64,000 nucleotides of DNA, taken from Streptomyces peucetius (GTDB taxonomy: Bacteria > Actinomycetota > Actinomycetes > Streptomycetales > Streptomycetaceae). The notes beneath the pieces are model-generated. The model was given only the letters and a program-made list of their open reading frames with translations, was not told where the DNA came from and made no database searches. Shown here piece by piece: positions 19,797-28,318 of the stretch. Position 1 is the stretch's first letter; every line of letters starts with the position of its first letter. The DNA lies in contig NZ_CP107567.1 of NCBI RefSeq assembly GCF_025854275.1, positions 4,836,001 through 4,900,000 on the forward strand, written 5' to 3'. The translations under genes were made by a program, and so were the position numbers.

Positions 19797-20555
19797 TCAC
19801 CACCCATGCCCTTGCCCGTACAGCTCGCGGGCGATGCCGGCCACGGCGGCCTGCGCCCGGCGCTGGAGCCCCGGACCGAAGGTGATCCGGTTCGCGCCCA
19901 GGCGACCCAGCTCCGCGACCGGCAGGTCGGAGACGGGCCCGGAGGGCGACACGGAGGCGTACACGTTGATCGGGACGTCCGTCGCCGCCCGCAGCAGCGG
20001 GAGCCGCGTCGGCGGCACAGTGATCGGATACACGCAGTCCGCGCCCGCCTCCGCGTACAGCCGGATGCGCTCCACGGCCTCGGCCGGGTCGTTCACCCCG
20101 CGCACGAACGTGTCGACGCGGGCGTTCACGAACAGTTCGTCACCGGCCTCGGCGCGGACCTCCGCCAGCCAGTCGGCGTGCCGGCGCGGGTCCTTGAGCG
20201 TCTTCGTCGCACCGTCGGTGTCCTCGAGGTTGCAGCCGACCGCCCCCGTCTCCAGGACACGGGCCACCAGTTCCTTCGGCGGCAGCCCGTAGCCGTCCTC
20301 GATGTCGGCGCTCACGGGGACGTCGACGGCCCGTGCGATACGGGCGACGGCGGCGAACATCTCCTCGGGCGGAGTCGCGCCGTCCTCGTACCCCAACGAC
20401 GCCGCGACCCCCGCGCTCGGCGTCGCGAGGGCGGGGAAACCGGCGTCGGCGAACGCGCGGGCGCTCGCGGCGTCCCACGGCCCCGGCAGCACCAGCGGAT
20501 CACCGGCCTCGCGGCCGTGATGAAGGGCGTGGAACGTCCGCACCTTCGTCGGCAT
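19797..20555 (-). CDS. Isocitrate lyase/PEP mutase superfamily protein
   Basis: A 252-residue soluble TIM-barrel enzyme. Characteristic text: PLVLPGPWDAASARAFADAG at the N-terminus, ATPSAGVAASLGYEDG, the metal-binding VPVSADIEDGYG, NLEDTDG, LFVNARVDTF and GADCVYPITV. These mark the ICL/PEPM group of C-C lyases (oxaloacetate hydrolase, methylisocitrate lyase and phosphonate enzymes). It is too short for isocitrate lyase itself and lacks the KKCGH motif, so the substrate is unknown. It is downstream of the AhpD-like gene on the same strand with a 10-nt gap, so they are probably one operon. Confidence 0.87.
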   Translation of the reverse strand: MPTKVRTFHALHHGREAGDPLVLPGPWDAASARAFADAGFPALATPSAGVAASLGYEDGATPPEEMFAAVARIARAVDVPVSADIEDGYGLPPKELVARVLETGAVGCNLEDTDGATKTLKDPRRHADWLAEVRAEAGDELFVNARVDTFVRGVNDPAEAVERIRLYAEAGADCVYPITVPPTRLPLLRAATDVPINVYASVSPSGPVSDLPVAELGRLGANRITFGPGLQRRAQAAVAGIARELYGQGHGW

Positions 20556-20565
20556 CCCGTCCCCC

Positions 20566-21063
20566 TCAGTGCTTCAGCGAGCCGGGCGTGTAGTGACCGG
20601 GCGTCAGGCGGGCCGTCACGCCGAAGCGGTTCCAGGCGTTGATGACCGTGATCGCCGAGATGAGATGGGCCAGTTCCGTCTCGTCGAAGTGCTTGGCGGC
20701 CTTCTCGAAGACCTCGTCCGGGACGAAACCGTCGGTGAGCACCGTCACCGCCTCGGTCAGCTCGATCGCGGCGATCTCCTTCTCCGTGTAGAAGTGCCGC
20801 GACTCCTCCCAGGCGCTGAGCTGCACGATCCGCTCCACCGACTCGCCGGCCGCCAGCGCGTCCTTGCTGTGCATGTCGAGGCAGAAGGCACAGTGGTTGA
20901 TCTGTGAGGCGCGGATCTTCACCAGCTCCAGCAGCACCGGGTCGAGATGCCTACGGGCGGCCTGGTCCAGCCTGACCATGGCCTTGTAGACGTCGGGGGC
21001 GTGCTCGGTCCAGCGGATGCGCGGTGCCTGCTCGGGGGCGTTGGTCTCGTTCGTGGTTGTCAT
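20566..21063 (-). CDS. Carboxymuconolactone decarboxylase family (AhpD-like) protein
   Basis: A 165-residue protein from ATG 21063 (MTTTNETNAPEQAPRIRW). The conserved CMD core IRASQINHCAFCLDMHSKDA has the CxxC and following His of AhpD-like peroxidase partners, so thiol-based peroxide or radical detoxification is likely. The last stretch (AHLISAITVINAWNRFGV) is typical of the family. The MocR regulator gene diverges 47 nt away and may control it and the following ICL-like gene. Confidence 0.9.
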   Translation of the reverse strand: MTTTNETNAPEQAPRIRWTEHAPDVYKAMVRLDQAARRHLDPVLLELVKIRASQINHCAFCLDMHSKDALAAGESVERIVQLSAWEESRHFYTEKEIAAIELTEAVTVLTDGFVPDEVFEKAAKHFDETELAHLISAITVINAWNRFGVTARLTPGHYTPGSLKH

Positions 21064-21110
21064 GGGTACGACCGTAGAGCGTCGGTGGCGCACCGGTATG
21101 GTCCACTTTC

Positions 21111-22583
21111 ATGACGGATTCACGGGCCACTTCCGGCGCCGACACCACCTTCGCCGCCTTCAGGGCGGTCGGCGTGGATCTCCATCTCGAACCGCGCGGG
21201 CCGGGGCTGCGCCAGGGGCTGACGGACGCCCTGCGGGACGCGGTGCGCAGCGGGAGGCTCGCGCCGGGGGTCCGGCTGCCGTCGTCCCGTTCGCTCGCCG
21301 CCGACCTCGGGATCGCCCGCAACACCGTCGCCGACGCCTACGCGGAGCTGGTGGCGGAGGGCTGGCTCACGGCACGGCAGGGGTCGGGTACCCGGGTGGC
21401 ACGCCGTTCGGCGCCGCGCAAGGCCGCCACCGGCACCGTCAGGGCGCGCCCGGCGCGCGGCCGGCCCGCGTACAGCCTGCTCCCCGGCAGCCCCGACCTG
21501 GCGTCCTTCCCGCGTTCGGAGTGGCTCAAGGCGGCCCGCAGAGCGCTGGGCGCCGCACCCCACGAGGCCTTCGGCTACGGGGACCCACGCGGCCGCGTCG
21601 AGCTGCGGACCGTGCTCGCCGACTACCTGGCACGGGCCCGTGGCGTGTACGCCGACCCCGAGCGCATCGTGATCTGCGCGGGCTTCGTCCACGGGCTCAT
21701 GCTGATGGGCAAGGTGCTGCGACAGCGACGGGTCAGGGACGTGGCCGTCGAGTCCTACGGACTCGATGTGCACCGGAACCTGCTGACCGACGCCGGGCTG
21801 CGCGTCCCGGCACTGCCCCTCGACGAACTGGGCACCGACACCGCCGGGTTGGGCGAGCACGACCTGCGGAACGTCGGCGCCGTGCTCATGACGCCCGCCC
21901 ACCAGTTTCCGGTGGGGCTGCCGCTGCACCCCGACCGGCGGGCGGCCGCCGTCGACTGGGCGCGCCGGTCGGGCGGCGTGATCCTCGAGGACGACTACGA
22001 CGGGGAGTTCCGTTACGACCGTCAGCCCGTCGGCGCGCTCCAGGGCCTCGATCCGGAGCGCGTCGTCCACCTGGGCACGGCGAGCAAGTCGCTGGCCCCC
22101 GGGCTGCGGCTGGGGTGGATGGTGCTGCCTCAGGACCTCGTCGACGAGGTGCTGGAGGCGAAGGGCGGCCCGGAATGGATGTCGAGCGCACCGGACCAGC
22201 TCACCCTTGCGGAGTTCATCACCTCCGGTGCGTACGACCGGCATGTGCGGGGCATGCGCCTGCGCTACCGGCGCCGCCGCGACGAGCTCGTGCGGCACCT
22301 CGCCGCGCACGCACCCGGCGTCCGGGTGAGCGGTATCGCGGCCGGGCTGCACGCGGTGCTCGAACTGCCACCGGGGACCGAGCAGTCGGCCGTCCGGGCG
22401 GCGGCGTGGCAGGGCCTGGCGGTCGAGCCGCTCGGCCGCTTCAGGCACCCGGACACCGCACCGGGCCGGGACGCACTCGTCGTCGGCTACGCGACCCCGC
22501 CGGACAGCGCCTGGGCAGGCGCGCTCGACGCGCTGTGCCGGTCGATGGGCCAGGGCCTTTCGGTGTCCGGCGATCCGGACTGA
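21111..22583 (+). CDS. MocR/PdxR-type GntR regulator with aminotransferase domain
   Basis: A 490-residue regulator. An N-terminal GntR winged helix-turn-helix (LRDAVRSGRLAPGVRLPSSR, then DLGIARNTVADAYAELVAEG) precedes a fold-type I PLP domain with the aminotransferase landmarks EDDYDGEFRYDRQPVGALQG and the PLP lysine region HLGTASKSLAPGLRLGWM. MocR proteins use PLP or amino-acid adducts as effectors and often act on a divergent gene, here the AhpD-like gene 47 nt away. ATG 21111 is the first start; the effector is unknown. Confidence 0.92.
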   Translation: MTDSRATSGADTTFAAFRAVGVDLHLEPRGPGLRQGLTDALRDAVRSGRLAPGVRLPSSRSLAADLGIARNTVADAYAELVAEGWLTARQGSGTRVARRSAPRKAATGTVRARPARGRPAYSLLPGSPDLASFPRSEWLKAARRALGAAPHEAFGYGDPRGRVELRTVLADYLARARGVYADPERIVICAGFVHGLMLMGKVLRQRRVRDVAVESYGLDVHRNLLTDAGLRVPALPLDELGTDTAGLGEHDLRNVGAVLMTPAHQFPVGLPLHPDRRAAAVDWARRSGGVILEDDYDGEFRYDRQPVGALQGLDPERVVHLGTASKSLAPGLRLGWMVLPQDLVDEVLEAKGGPEWMSSAPDQLTLAEFITSGAYDRHVRGMRLRYRRRRDELVRHLAAHAPGVRVSGIAAGLHAVLELPPGTEQSAVRAAAWQGLAVEPLGRFRHPDTAPGRDALVVGYATPPDSAWAGALDALCRSMGQGLSVSGDPD

Positions 22584-23102
22584 TCCGGCCGGGCGGGTCC
22601 GCCGGGCCGAAAGACCGGGGCCGGGTCGTGTCCGGGCGCCGGGACCTGCCCGATGCCGGGCCGCCGGGCCGCCGGGCCGTCGTACCGGTCCGATGCCGGG
22701 CCGCCGGCCGTCGCGTTGCCGCCCCGGCCGTGCCTGCCGCGCCATCGGGCCCACCCGCGCCGCCACGCCGTCCCGGCGTCCGTCGGCCGGTCAGCGTGGT
22801 GCGATCCGTTCCAGGCCCCAGTCCAGGTCCTCCTCGCTTCCCCTCTCCCGCCGCGGCGGGACCCGCGTACTCGGCCGAAGTCCACAGCGGGCGCATCCCG
22901 GACGGCGAGCCGCCGGGGCGCTGTCGGCGCTCGCGCCATCGGCTGCTGGACTCCATGTCCGGCTCCAGCCGGACGTGGAGCCCGGGGTGAAATTCTCCCC
23001 AGCAGCCATCTTCAGCCAAGAATCGGTACATTTGTGCCAGGGTGAGCTGCCGCTCAGCCGACGCTGCTGCTTGCGGTCATCCGCCTCCCGAGCGAGGAAG
23101 AC
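22584..23102. other. Gap of about 520 bp holding gene debris upstream of the symporter-phosphatase
   Basis: No intact gene. On the minus strand, 22791-22838 reads the last 14 residues and stop of a RocD-like protein (see next entry). Farther right, minus-strand text LAQMYRFLAEDGCWGEF at about 22990-23045 looks like a real protein fragment of unknown family, running up to the start of the next gene. The rest is Gly/Pro/Arg-rich noise. Confidence 0.5.
22791..22838 (-). pseudogene. Remnant of a rocD 3' end
   Basis: The frame ends EEDLDWGLERIAPR followed by a stop, matching the end of intact RocD 4 kb away (KEDLDWGLDRISAVLTA). A 21-nt stretch (22813-22833) is identical to 26862-26882 in the same orientation. 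Upstream sequence does not match RocD. Confidence 0.7.
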
Positions 23103-26100
23103 ATGTCCGACCTGAGCGCGCCGGTCCTGGTCACGTTCATCGTCTATGTGGTGGCCGTGGTCGCGGTGGGAGTCTGGGCGTACGCCCGGACCCGGACCTT
23201 TGCCGATTTCGCACTGGGTGGCCGCAGGCTCAGCGCGCCGGTCGCGGCGCTCTCCGCCGGCGCGAGCGACATGTCCGGCTGGCTGTTCCTCGCCCTCCCC
23301 GGAGCCGTCTATGCGGCCGGCATCGGCGCGAGCTGGATCGCAGTGGGCCTGGCCGCCGGAACCTATCTGAACTGGCTGCTCGTCGCCCCGAGACTGCGCA
23401 CGTACACCGAGCGGGCCGGCAACGCCGTCAGCCTGTCGGCCTATCTGGAGGAGCGTTTCGAGGACCGCACCCGGATGCTGCGGATGGTCTCGGCCGCCGT
23501 GACCGTCGTGTTCTTCACCGTCTACGTCGCCAGCGGTCTGGTGGCCGGAGGGCTGCTGTTCGAGCAGGTCTTCGACGTCCCCTTCGAACTCGGGGTGCTG
23601 CTGACCGCCCTGGTCATCGTGACCTACGCGTGTCTCGGCGGCTTCCTCGCCGTCAGCCTGACACACGTCATGCAGGGCACCTTGATGTTCGTCGCCCTGC
23701 TGGTGCTCCCCCTGGTCGGCGTCACGGCGCTCGGGGGCTTCGGTTCCCTGGACGAATCCCTCGACAGCAAGACGCCGAGCCTGCTGGACGTCGGGGCGGA
23801 GGCCAATTTCGTCGACGGCCGGTGGACGGCGGGCGGGTCGCTCGGCGCCGTGGCGATCGTGTCGCTGCTCGCCTGGGGCCTCGGCTACTTCGGCCAGCCG
23901 CACATCCTGGCCCGCTTCATGGGCATCCGCAGTACCCGGGCGGTCCCGGCGGCCCGGCGCATCGGAACGGTCTGGGTGCTGGTCGTGCTCGCCGGCGCCA
24001 CGCTCGTGGGCCTCGTGGGGGTCGCGCGGCTCGACACGCCCCTGAACAACCCGGAGACGGTGTTCATCGTCCTGAGCGAGACCCTGCTCAACCCCTGGGT
24101 CGCCGGGCTGATGCTGGTCGCCGTGCTGGCCGCGATCATGTCGACGGCGGACAGCCAGCTCCTGGTGTCGTCCGTCGCCCTCACGGAGGACTTCTACCGC
24201 GCGTTCCTCAGCCGGCGCGCGTCGGACCGGACGCTGGTGTGGGTGGGCCGCGGGGCCGTGGTGGTGGTGATCCTCGTCGCTTGTGTGATCGCGCTCGGCG
24301 GCGGCGGAGTACTGAACATCGTCGCCTACGCCTGGGCCGGTTTCGGCGCGGCGTTCGGGCCGGTCGTCCTGCTGTCGCTGTACTGGCCGCGGATGACCTG
24401 GGCGGGGGCCATGGCCGGGATCGTGTCGGGCGCGGCCACGGTGCTCCTGTGGGACCGCATCAATCCGCTGCTGGGGCCGCTCGAGTCGGACATCTACGAG
24501 ATGGTTCCGGGCGTGCTCGTCGCCACGGTCGCCGCGCTGGTCTTCGGCAGGTTCGTCGGCCGGCCGCCGCAGCGAGCCTTCTGGCGGATGCCGGGGGGCG
24601 GGGTCAGCCAGCTGCTGCTCGTACCGTTCCTGTCCGACGCGCCGGTCGGTGTGGCGGTCCTCGACACCGACCTGCGCTACGTCTGGGTGAACAAGATCCT
24701 GGGACGGCTGCTCCCCCCGGACCGAAGGCTGGGGCGCCAGGTGAAGGAGGTGTTGCCGCAGCCCGTGGCAGAGGCTTTCGAGGAGAGGATGCGGACCGTC
24801 CTGCGGACCGGGGCTCCGGTGATGGACCACGAGTTCCGCGCCGTCGATCATCCCGCGCCCTACCGGGAGCGGGCGTACTCGGCCTCGTTCTTCGGCATGA
24901 GGGACCGGCGCGGTCGGCAGGTGGGCGTCTGGTACATGATCATCGACGTCACCGAGCGCCGACGTGCACAGGAGCGCCTCGCCCTCCTGAACGAGGCCAG
25001 TGCCCGCATCGGCAGCGCGCTGGATGTGGAGCTGACGGCGCAGGAACTGGCCGACAACGCCGTGCCCGCTCTCGCCGACTTCGTCGCCGTCGACCTGCTG
25101 GAGTCGGTCATCAGGGGCGAGGAGCCCGCTCCCGGGCCGGTCGACCTCGGCCCGGTCATCCGCCGCGCGGGGCAGAGATCGGTCCGCAAGGGCAACCCGG
25201 AGGCGCGGCTGGCCGTGGGGGAGGTGGTCCAGCGTGCCCCGTCCTCGCCCGTCGCGCGCTGCCTGCTGGAGAGCAGGACCCTGGTGGAGGACCTGGAGCG
25301 CTCGCCCGAGGAATGGGTGGCCATGGACCCGTCGCTGGGCTCGGCCATCCGCCGGTTCGACCTCCGCTCGGTGATGGTGGTGCCGGTACGGGCCCGTGGC
25401 GTCACGCTGGGCGTGGCGACGTTCGTCCGGTCCGGGCCTCGCACGTGGCCCTTCGAGGAGGACGACGTACGTCTCGCCGAGGAACTCGTCTCCCGTGCCG
25501 CCGTGTCCATCGACAACGCGCGCCGCTTCACCCGTGAGCGGACCGCTGCCCGGTCGATGCAGCGCTATCTGCTGCCGCAGGAAGTGACCGGCGGATCCGC
25601 GCTGGACGTGGCGTCCTGGTACTGCCCTGCGGACGCGCCGACCGGCGTGGGCGGTGACTGGTTCGACGTGATCCCCCTGTCCGGGGCACGGGTGGCGTTG
25701 GTCGTCGGCGACGTGGTCGGGCACGGCATCAACTCCGCGGCGACGATGGGGAGGCTCCGCACGGCGGTGCGCACTCTCGCCAATCTGGACTTTCCCCCCG
25801 ACGAACTGCTGGCCCACCTGGACGACCTGGTCATCGGCCTCATGCAGTCGTCAGGCAGCGACGAGGCGGCCCGGGCCGAGAACGAGAGTGTGAGCGCCGC
25901 GATGATGGGTGCCACCTGCCTGTACGCCGTGTACGACCCGGTCACCGGGATGTGCTGTATGGCCAGGGCCGGTCACCCCCCGCCGGTGATCGTCGCCCCC
26001 GACGGCACCGTCGAGTTCCTGGACCTGCCCGCCGGACCGCCGATCGGCCTCGGTTCCCTGCCCTTCGAGTCCGTGGAACTGGAACTGGCCGAGGGCAGCC

Positions 26101-26681
26101 TGATCGGGCTCTACACCGATGGCCTCGTTCGGGCCCCGAACCGGGACATCGACGTCGGCCTCTCCCGGTTGAGGGAACGGCTCATGGTGCCCGGCCCGTC
26201 GCTGCGGGAGATCGGCAACAACGTCGTCGACGCACTGCTGGCCGTCCCGCCGTCCGATGACGCCGCCCTGCTCCTCGCCCGGACCCGTCTGCTGGGATCC
26301 GACCGGGTCGCCTCCTGGGACCTGCCCTCGGACCCCGCTGCCGTTGCAGATGCCCGCAGCGTCGCCGCCCGGCAACTGGCGGCATGGGGCTTGGATGACC
26401 TGACGTTCACCACGGAGCTGATCGTCAGCGAGCTGGTCACCAACGCCATCCGTCACGCCACCGGGCCCATCGTCCTGAAGCTGATCCGGGACCGCGCCCT
26501 GATCTGCGAAGTGTCCGACGCCAGCAGCACCTCGCCCCGCCTTCGTCATGCCCGGACCACGGACGAGGGAGGGCGGGGGCTGCTGATCGTCGCGCAGCTC
26601 GCCCGGCGTTGGGGGACGCGTTACACGAACGCCGGGAAGATCATTTGGACGGAGCAGGGCTTCCCCGACCTGCTCGACTGA
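23103..26681 (+). CDS. PutP-type sodium/proline symporter fused to PAS-GAF-PP2C phosphatase-HATPase
   Basis: A 1192-residue fusion from ATG 23103 with an AGGAAG site. Residues 1 to about 490 are a complete SSS-family symporter close to PutP: SAGASDMSGWLFLALPGAV places the Na+/proline residues Asp56 and Ser58 as in E. coli PutP (Asp55, Ser57); STADSQLLVSSVALTEDFYR and IVAYAWAGFGAAFGPVVLLS are nearly PutP text. PAS (about 505-630, SDAPVGVAVLDTDLRYVWVN, ending IIDVTERRRAQERL), GAF (640-800), SpoIIE/PP2C phosphatase (815-1050, GVGGDWFDV, VVGDVVGHG, YTDGLVRAP, PSDDAALL) and an RsbW-like HATPase (1070-1192, ELIVSELVTNAIRHA, EGGRGLLIVAQL) follow. Known relatives such as CbrA couple SSS domains to histidine kinases; a phosphatase/anti-sigma output is different. 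It converges on rocD. Likely a proline-responsive membrane regulator; whether it transports is inference. Confidence 0.93.
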   Translation: MSDLSAPVLVTFIVYVVAVVAVGVWAYARTRTFADFALGGRRLSAPVAALSAGASDMSGWLFLALPGAVYAAGIGASWIAVGLAAGTYLNWLLVAPRLRTYTERAGNAVSLSAYLEERFEDRTRMLRMVSAAVTVVFFTVYVASGLVAGGLLFEQVFDVPFELGVLLTALVIVTYACLGGFLAVSLTHVMQGTLMFVALLVLPLVGVTALGGFGSLDESLDSKTPSLLDVGAEANFVDGRWTAGGSLGAVAIVSLLAWGLGYFGQPHILARFMGIRSTRAVPAARRIGTVWVLVVLAGATLVGLVGVARLDTPLNNPETVFIVLSETLLNPWVAGLMLVAVLAAIMSTADSQLLVSSVALTEDFYRAFLSRRASDRTLVWVGRGAVVVVILVACVIALGGGGVLNIVAYAWAGFGAAFGPVVLLSLYWPRMTWAGAMAGIVSGAATVLLWDRINPLLGPLESDIYEMVPGVLVATVAALVFGRFVGRPPQRAFWRMPGGGVSQLLLVPFLSDAPVGVAVLDTDLRYVWVNKILGRLLPPDRRLGRQVKEVLPQPVAEAFEERMRTVLRTGAPVMDHEFRAVDHPAPYRERAYSASFFGMRDRRGRQVGVWYMIIDVTERRRAQERLALLNEASARIGSALDVELTAQELADNAVPALADFVAVDLLESVIRGEEPAPGPVDLGPVIRRAGQRSVRKGNPEARLAVGEVVQRAPSSPVARCLLESRTLVEDLERSPEEWVAMDPSLGSAIRRFDLRSVMVVPVRARGVTLGVATFVRSGPRTWPFEEDDVRLAEELVSRAAVSIDNARRFTRERTAARSMQRYLLPQEVTGGSALDVASWYCPADAPTGVGGDWFDVIPLSGARVALVVGDVVGHGINSAATMGRLRTAVRTLANLDFPPDELLAHLDDLVIGLMQSSGSDEAARAENESVSAAMMGATCLYAVYDPVTGMCCMARAGHPPPVIVAPDGTVEFLDLPAGPPIGLGSLPFESVELELAEGSLIGLYTDGLVRAPNRDIDVGLSRLRERLMVPGPSLREIGNNVVDALLAVPPSDDAALLLARTRLLGSDRVASWDLPSDPAAVADARSVAARQLAAWGLDDLTFTTELIVSELVTNAIRHATGPIVLKLIRDRALICEVSDASSTSPRLRHARTTDEGGRGLLIVAQLARRWGTRYTNAGKIIWTEQGFPDLLD

Positions 26682-26701
26682 GCGAGCGACCGCGCCGCGC
26701 G

Positions 26702-26755
26702 AACACGCCTCCGACCAAGAACACGCCTCCGACCAAGAACACGCCTCCGACCAAG
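26702..26755 (+). repeat. Three tandem copies of an 18-bp unit
   Basis: AACACGCCTCCGACCAAG is repeated exactly three times (26702-26719, 26720-26737, 26738-26755) just after the symporter-phosphatase stop. One frame would encode NTPPTK repeats, but no gene uses it. Confidence 0.95.
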
Positions 26756-26790
26756 AACTTCCCAGCCTTGGAGCCAGTGCGCGGGTGCTG

Positions 26791-26822
26791 CCGGGCGCCG
26801 CGGCGCTGGGCCGCGACGCCCG
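26791..26822. terminator. Possible bidirectional terminator between the fusion gene and rocD
   Basis: An imperfect GC-rich hairpin (left arm about 26791-26804, right arm about 26809-26822, one bulge) sits between the convergent genes. Confidence 0.4.
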
Positions 26823-26830
26823 GTCGTCCG

Positions 26831-28036
26831 TCAGGCCGTCAGTACGGCGCTGATCCGGTCGAGGCCCCAGTCCAGGTCCTCCTTGCTGATCACCAGCGGC
26901 GGGGCGATCCGGATCGTCGGCCCGTGCGTGTCCTTCACCAGCACCCCCAGATCCACCAGCTTCTCCGAGACCTCCCGGCCGGTGCCGTGCTCAGGAGCGA
27001 TGTCCACACCTGCCCACAGACCGCGCCCGCGCACCGCAGTCACCGCGCCGCTGCCCAGCAGCGAGCCCAGTTCACGGTGGAGATGCTCACCCAGGTCGGC
27101 GGCGCGCCGCTGGAACTCACCGGTGCGCAGCATCGCCATGACCTCCAGGGCGACGGCGCAGGCCAGTGGATTCCCGCCGAACGTGGAACCGTGCTCACCC
27201 GGCCGGTGGACACCGAGCACCTCGGCCGAGGACACCACGGCGGACACCGGTACCACGCCGCCGCCCAGGGCCTTGCCGAGCACATACATGTCCGGCACCA
27301 CGTCCTCGTGTTCGCAGGCGAAGGTCCGTCCCGTCCGGCCCAGCCCCGACTGGATCTCGTCCGCGACGAACAGTACGTTCCGCTCACGGGTGATCCTGCG
27401 GACGCCGGCGAGGTAGCCGGCGGGCGGGACCAGCACGCCCGCCTCGCCCTGCACGGGCTCCAGCAGTACGGCGACCGTGTTCTCCGTGACCGCCGACTCC
27501 AGCGCGGTCAGGTCCCCGTACGGAACGATCTCGAAGCCCGGTGTGTACGGCCCGTAGTCGGCCCGGGCCTCCGGGTCGGTCGAGAAACTGATGAGCGTGG
27601 TCGTCCGGCCGTGGAAGTTGTCGGACGCCACGACGATCTTTGCCATGTTGGCCGGCACCCGCTTGACCCGGTAGCCCCATTTGCGGGCGGTCTTGACGGC
27701 CGTCTCCACTGCCTCGGCGCCGGTGTTCATCGGCAGGACCATCTCCATGCCGCACAGTTCCGCGAGCTGGGCGCAGAAGTCGCCGAACCGGTCGTGGTGG
27801 AAGGCGCGGGAGGTCAGCGTGACCCGTTCGAGCTGCGCCTTGGCCGCCTCGATCAGCCGGCGGTTGCCGTGGCCGAAGTTGAGTGCCGAGTACCCGGCGA
27901 GCAGGTCGAGGAAGCGGCGGCCCTCGACATCCGTCATCCAGGCGCCGTCCGCCGTGGCGACGACGACCGGCAACGGGTGGTAGTTGTGCGCGCTGTGCGC
28001 CTCGGCAGCGGCGAAGGCGGATGTCGTTCTCGACAC
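26831..28036 (-). CDS. rocD: Ornithine aminotransferase
   Basis: A 401-residue PLP enzyme converting ornithine plus 2-oxoglutarate to glutamate semialdehyde (leading to proline) and glutamate. GTG 28036 is chosen: it has GGAG at suitable spacing and yields the usual N-terminus SRTTSAFAAAEAHSAHNYHP; the frame extends upstream without homology. Motifs: LLAGYSALNFGHGNRRL, PMNTGAEAVETAVKTARKWG, NFHGRTTTLISFSTDPEA, FVADEIQSGLGRTGRTFACE, the PLP Lys in YVLGKALGGGVVPVSAVV, and GEHGSTFGGNPLACAVALEV. It converges on the proline-symporter fusion, which suggests a shared proline/ornithine theme. Confidence 0.95.
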   Translation of the reverse strand: MSRTTSAFAAAEAHSAHNYHPLPVVVATADGAWMTDVEGRRFLDLLAGYSALNFGHGNRRLIEAAKAQLERVTLTSRAFHHDRFGDFCAQLAELCGMEMVLPMNTGAEAVETAVKTARKWGYRVKRVPANMAKIVVASDNFHGRTTTLISFSTDPEARADYGPYTPGFEIVPYGDLTALESAVTENTVAVLLEPVQGEAGVLVPPAGYLAGVRRITRERNVLFVADEIQSGLGRTGRTFACEHEDVVPDMYVLGKALGGGVVPVSAVVSSAEVLGVHRPGEHGSTFGGNPLACAVALEVMAMLRTGEFQRRAADLGEHLHRELGSLLGSGAVTAVRGRGLWAGVDIAPEHGTGREVSEKLVDLGVLVKDTHGPTIRIAPPLVISKEDLDWGLDRISAVLTA

Positions 28037-28184
28037 GGGTGCTCCGATCGTCGTGTTCGGCTCTCGGCAGGGCGGAACGACCCGGTGCTCCGTCGCGCCC
28101 GTCCTCCCCTCCATCGTCGCGCTCCGTCCGCGGCTCGCAGTGTGGACGGCCCGGCGCGCCGCCCGACCGGCCGCTAGTGTGTTC

Positions 28185-28272
28185 GTCACGCACGGCGACT
28201 GGCGTACGGGGAAGCGACCCCGAGGAAGCCGTGCGCGGGTATACGCGCGAGGTGCCGCCCGCCTGGGCACCC
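28185..28272 (+). promoter_or_regulatory. ZTP (pfl) riboswitch upstream of glyA
   Basis: The leader has the pfl-motif landmarks in order: GCGACTGGCG (about 28195-28204), a GGGG...CCCC hairpin followed by GAGGAAGCCG, then a variable stem and the 3' block CCCGCCTGGGCA (28258-28269). pfl RNAs sense ZTP/AICAR and control one-carbon genes such as glyA, folD and purH, fitting the gene directly downstream (start 28319). No T-rich terminator follows, so control of translation or of another hairpin is more likely. Confidence 0.75.
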
Positions 28273-28318
28273 CGGGACCACGACCGACGACCACGGATCG
28301 CCCCGGAGGACCAATCCC

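Noticed and set aside
22791..25817. A 1000-codon minus-strand frame across the symporter-phosphatase gene
   Set aside because: Only its last 14 codons (the RocD remnant) look like protein; the rest is a compositional by-product of the fusion gene.
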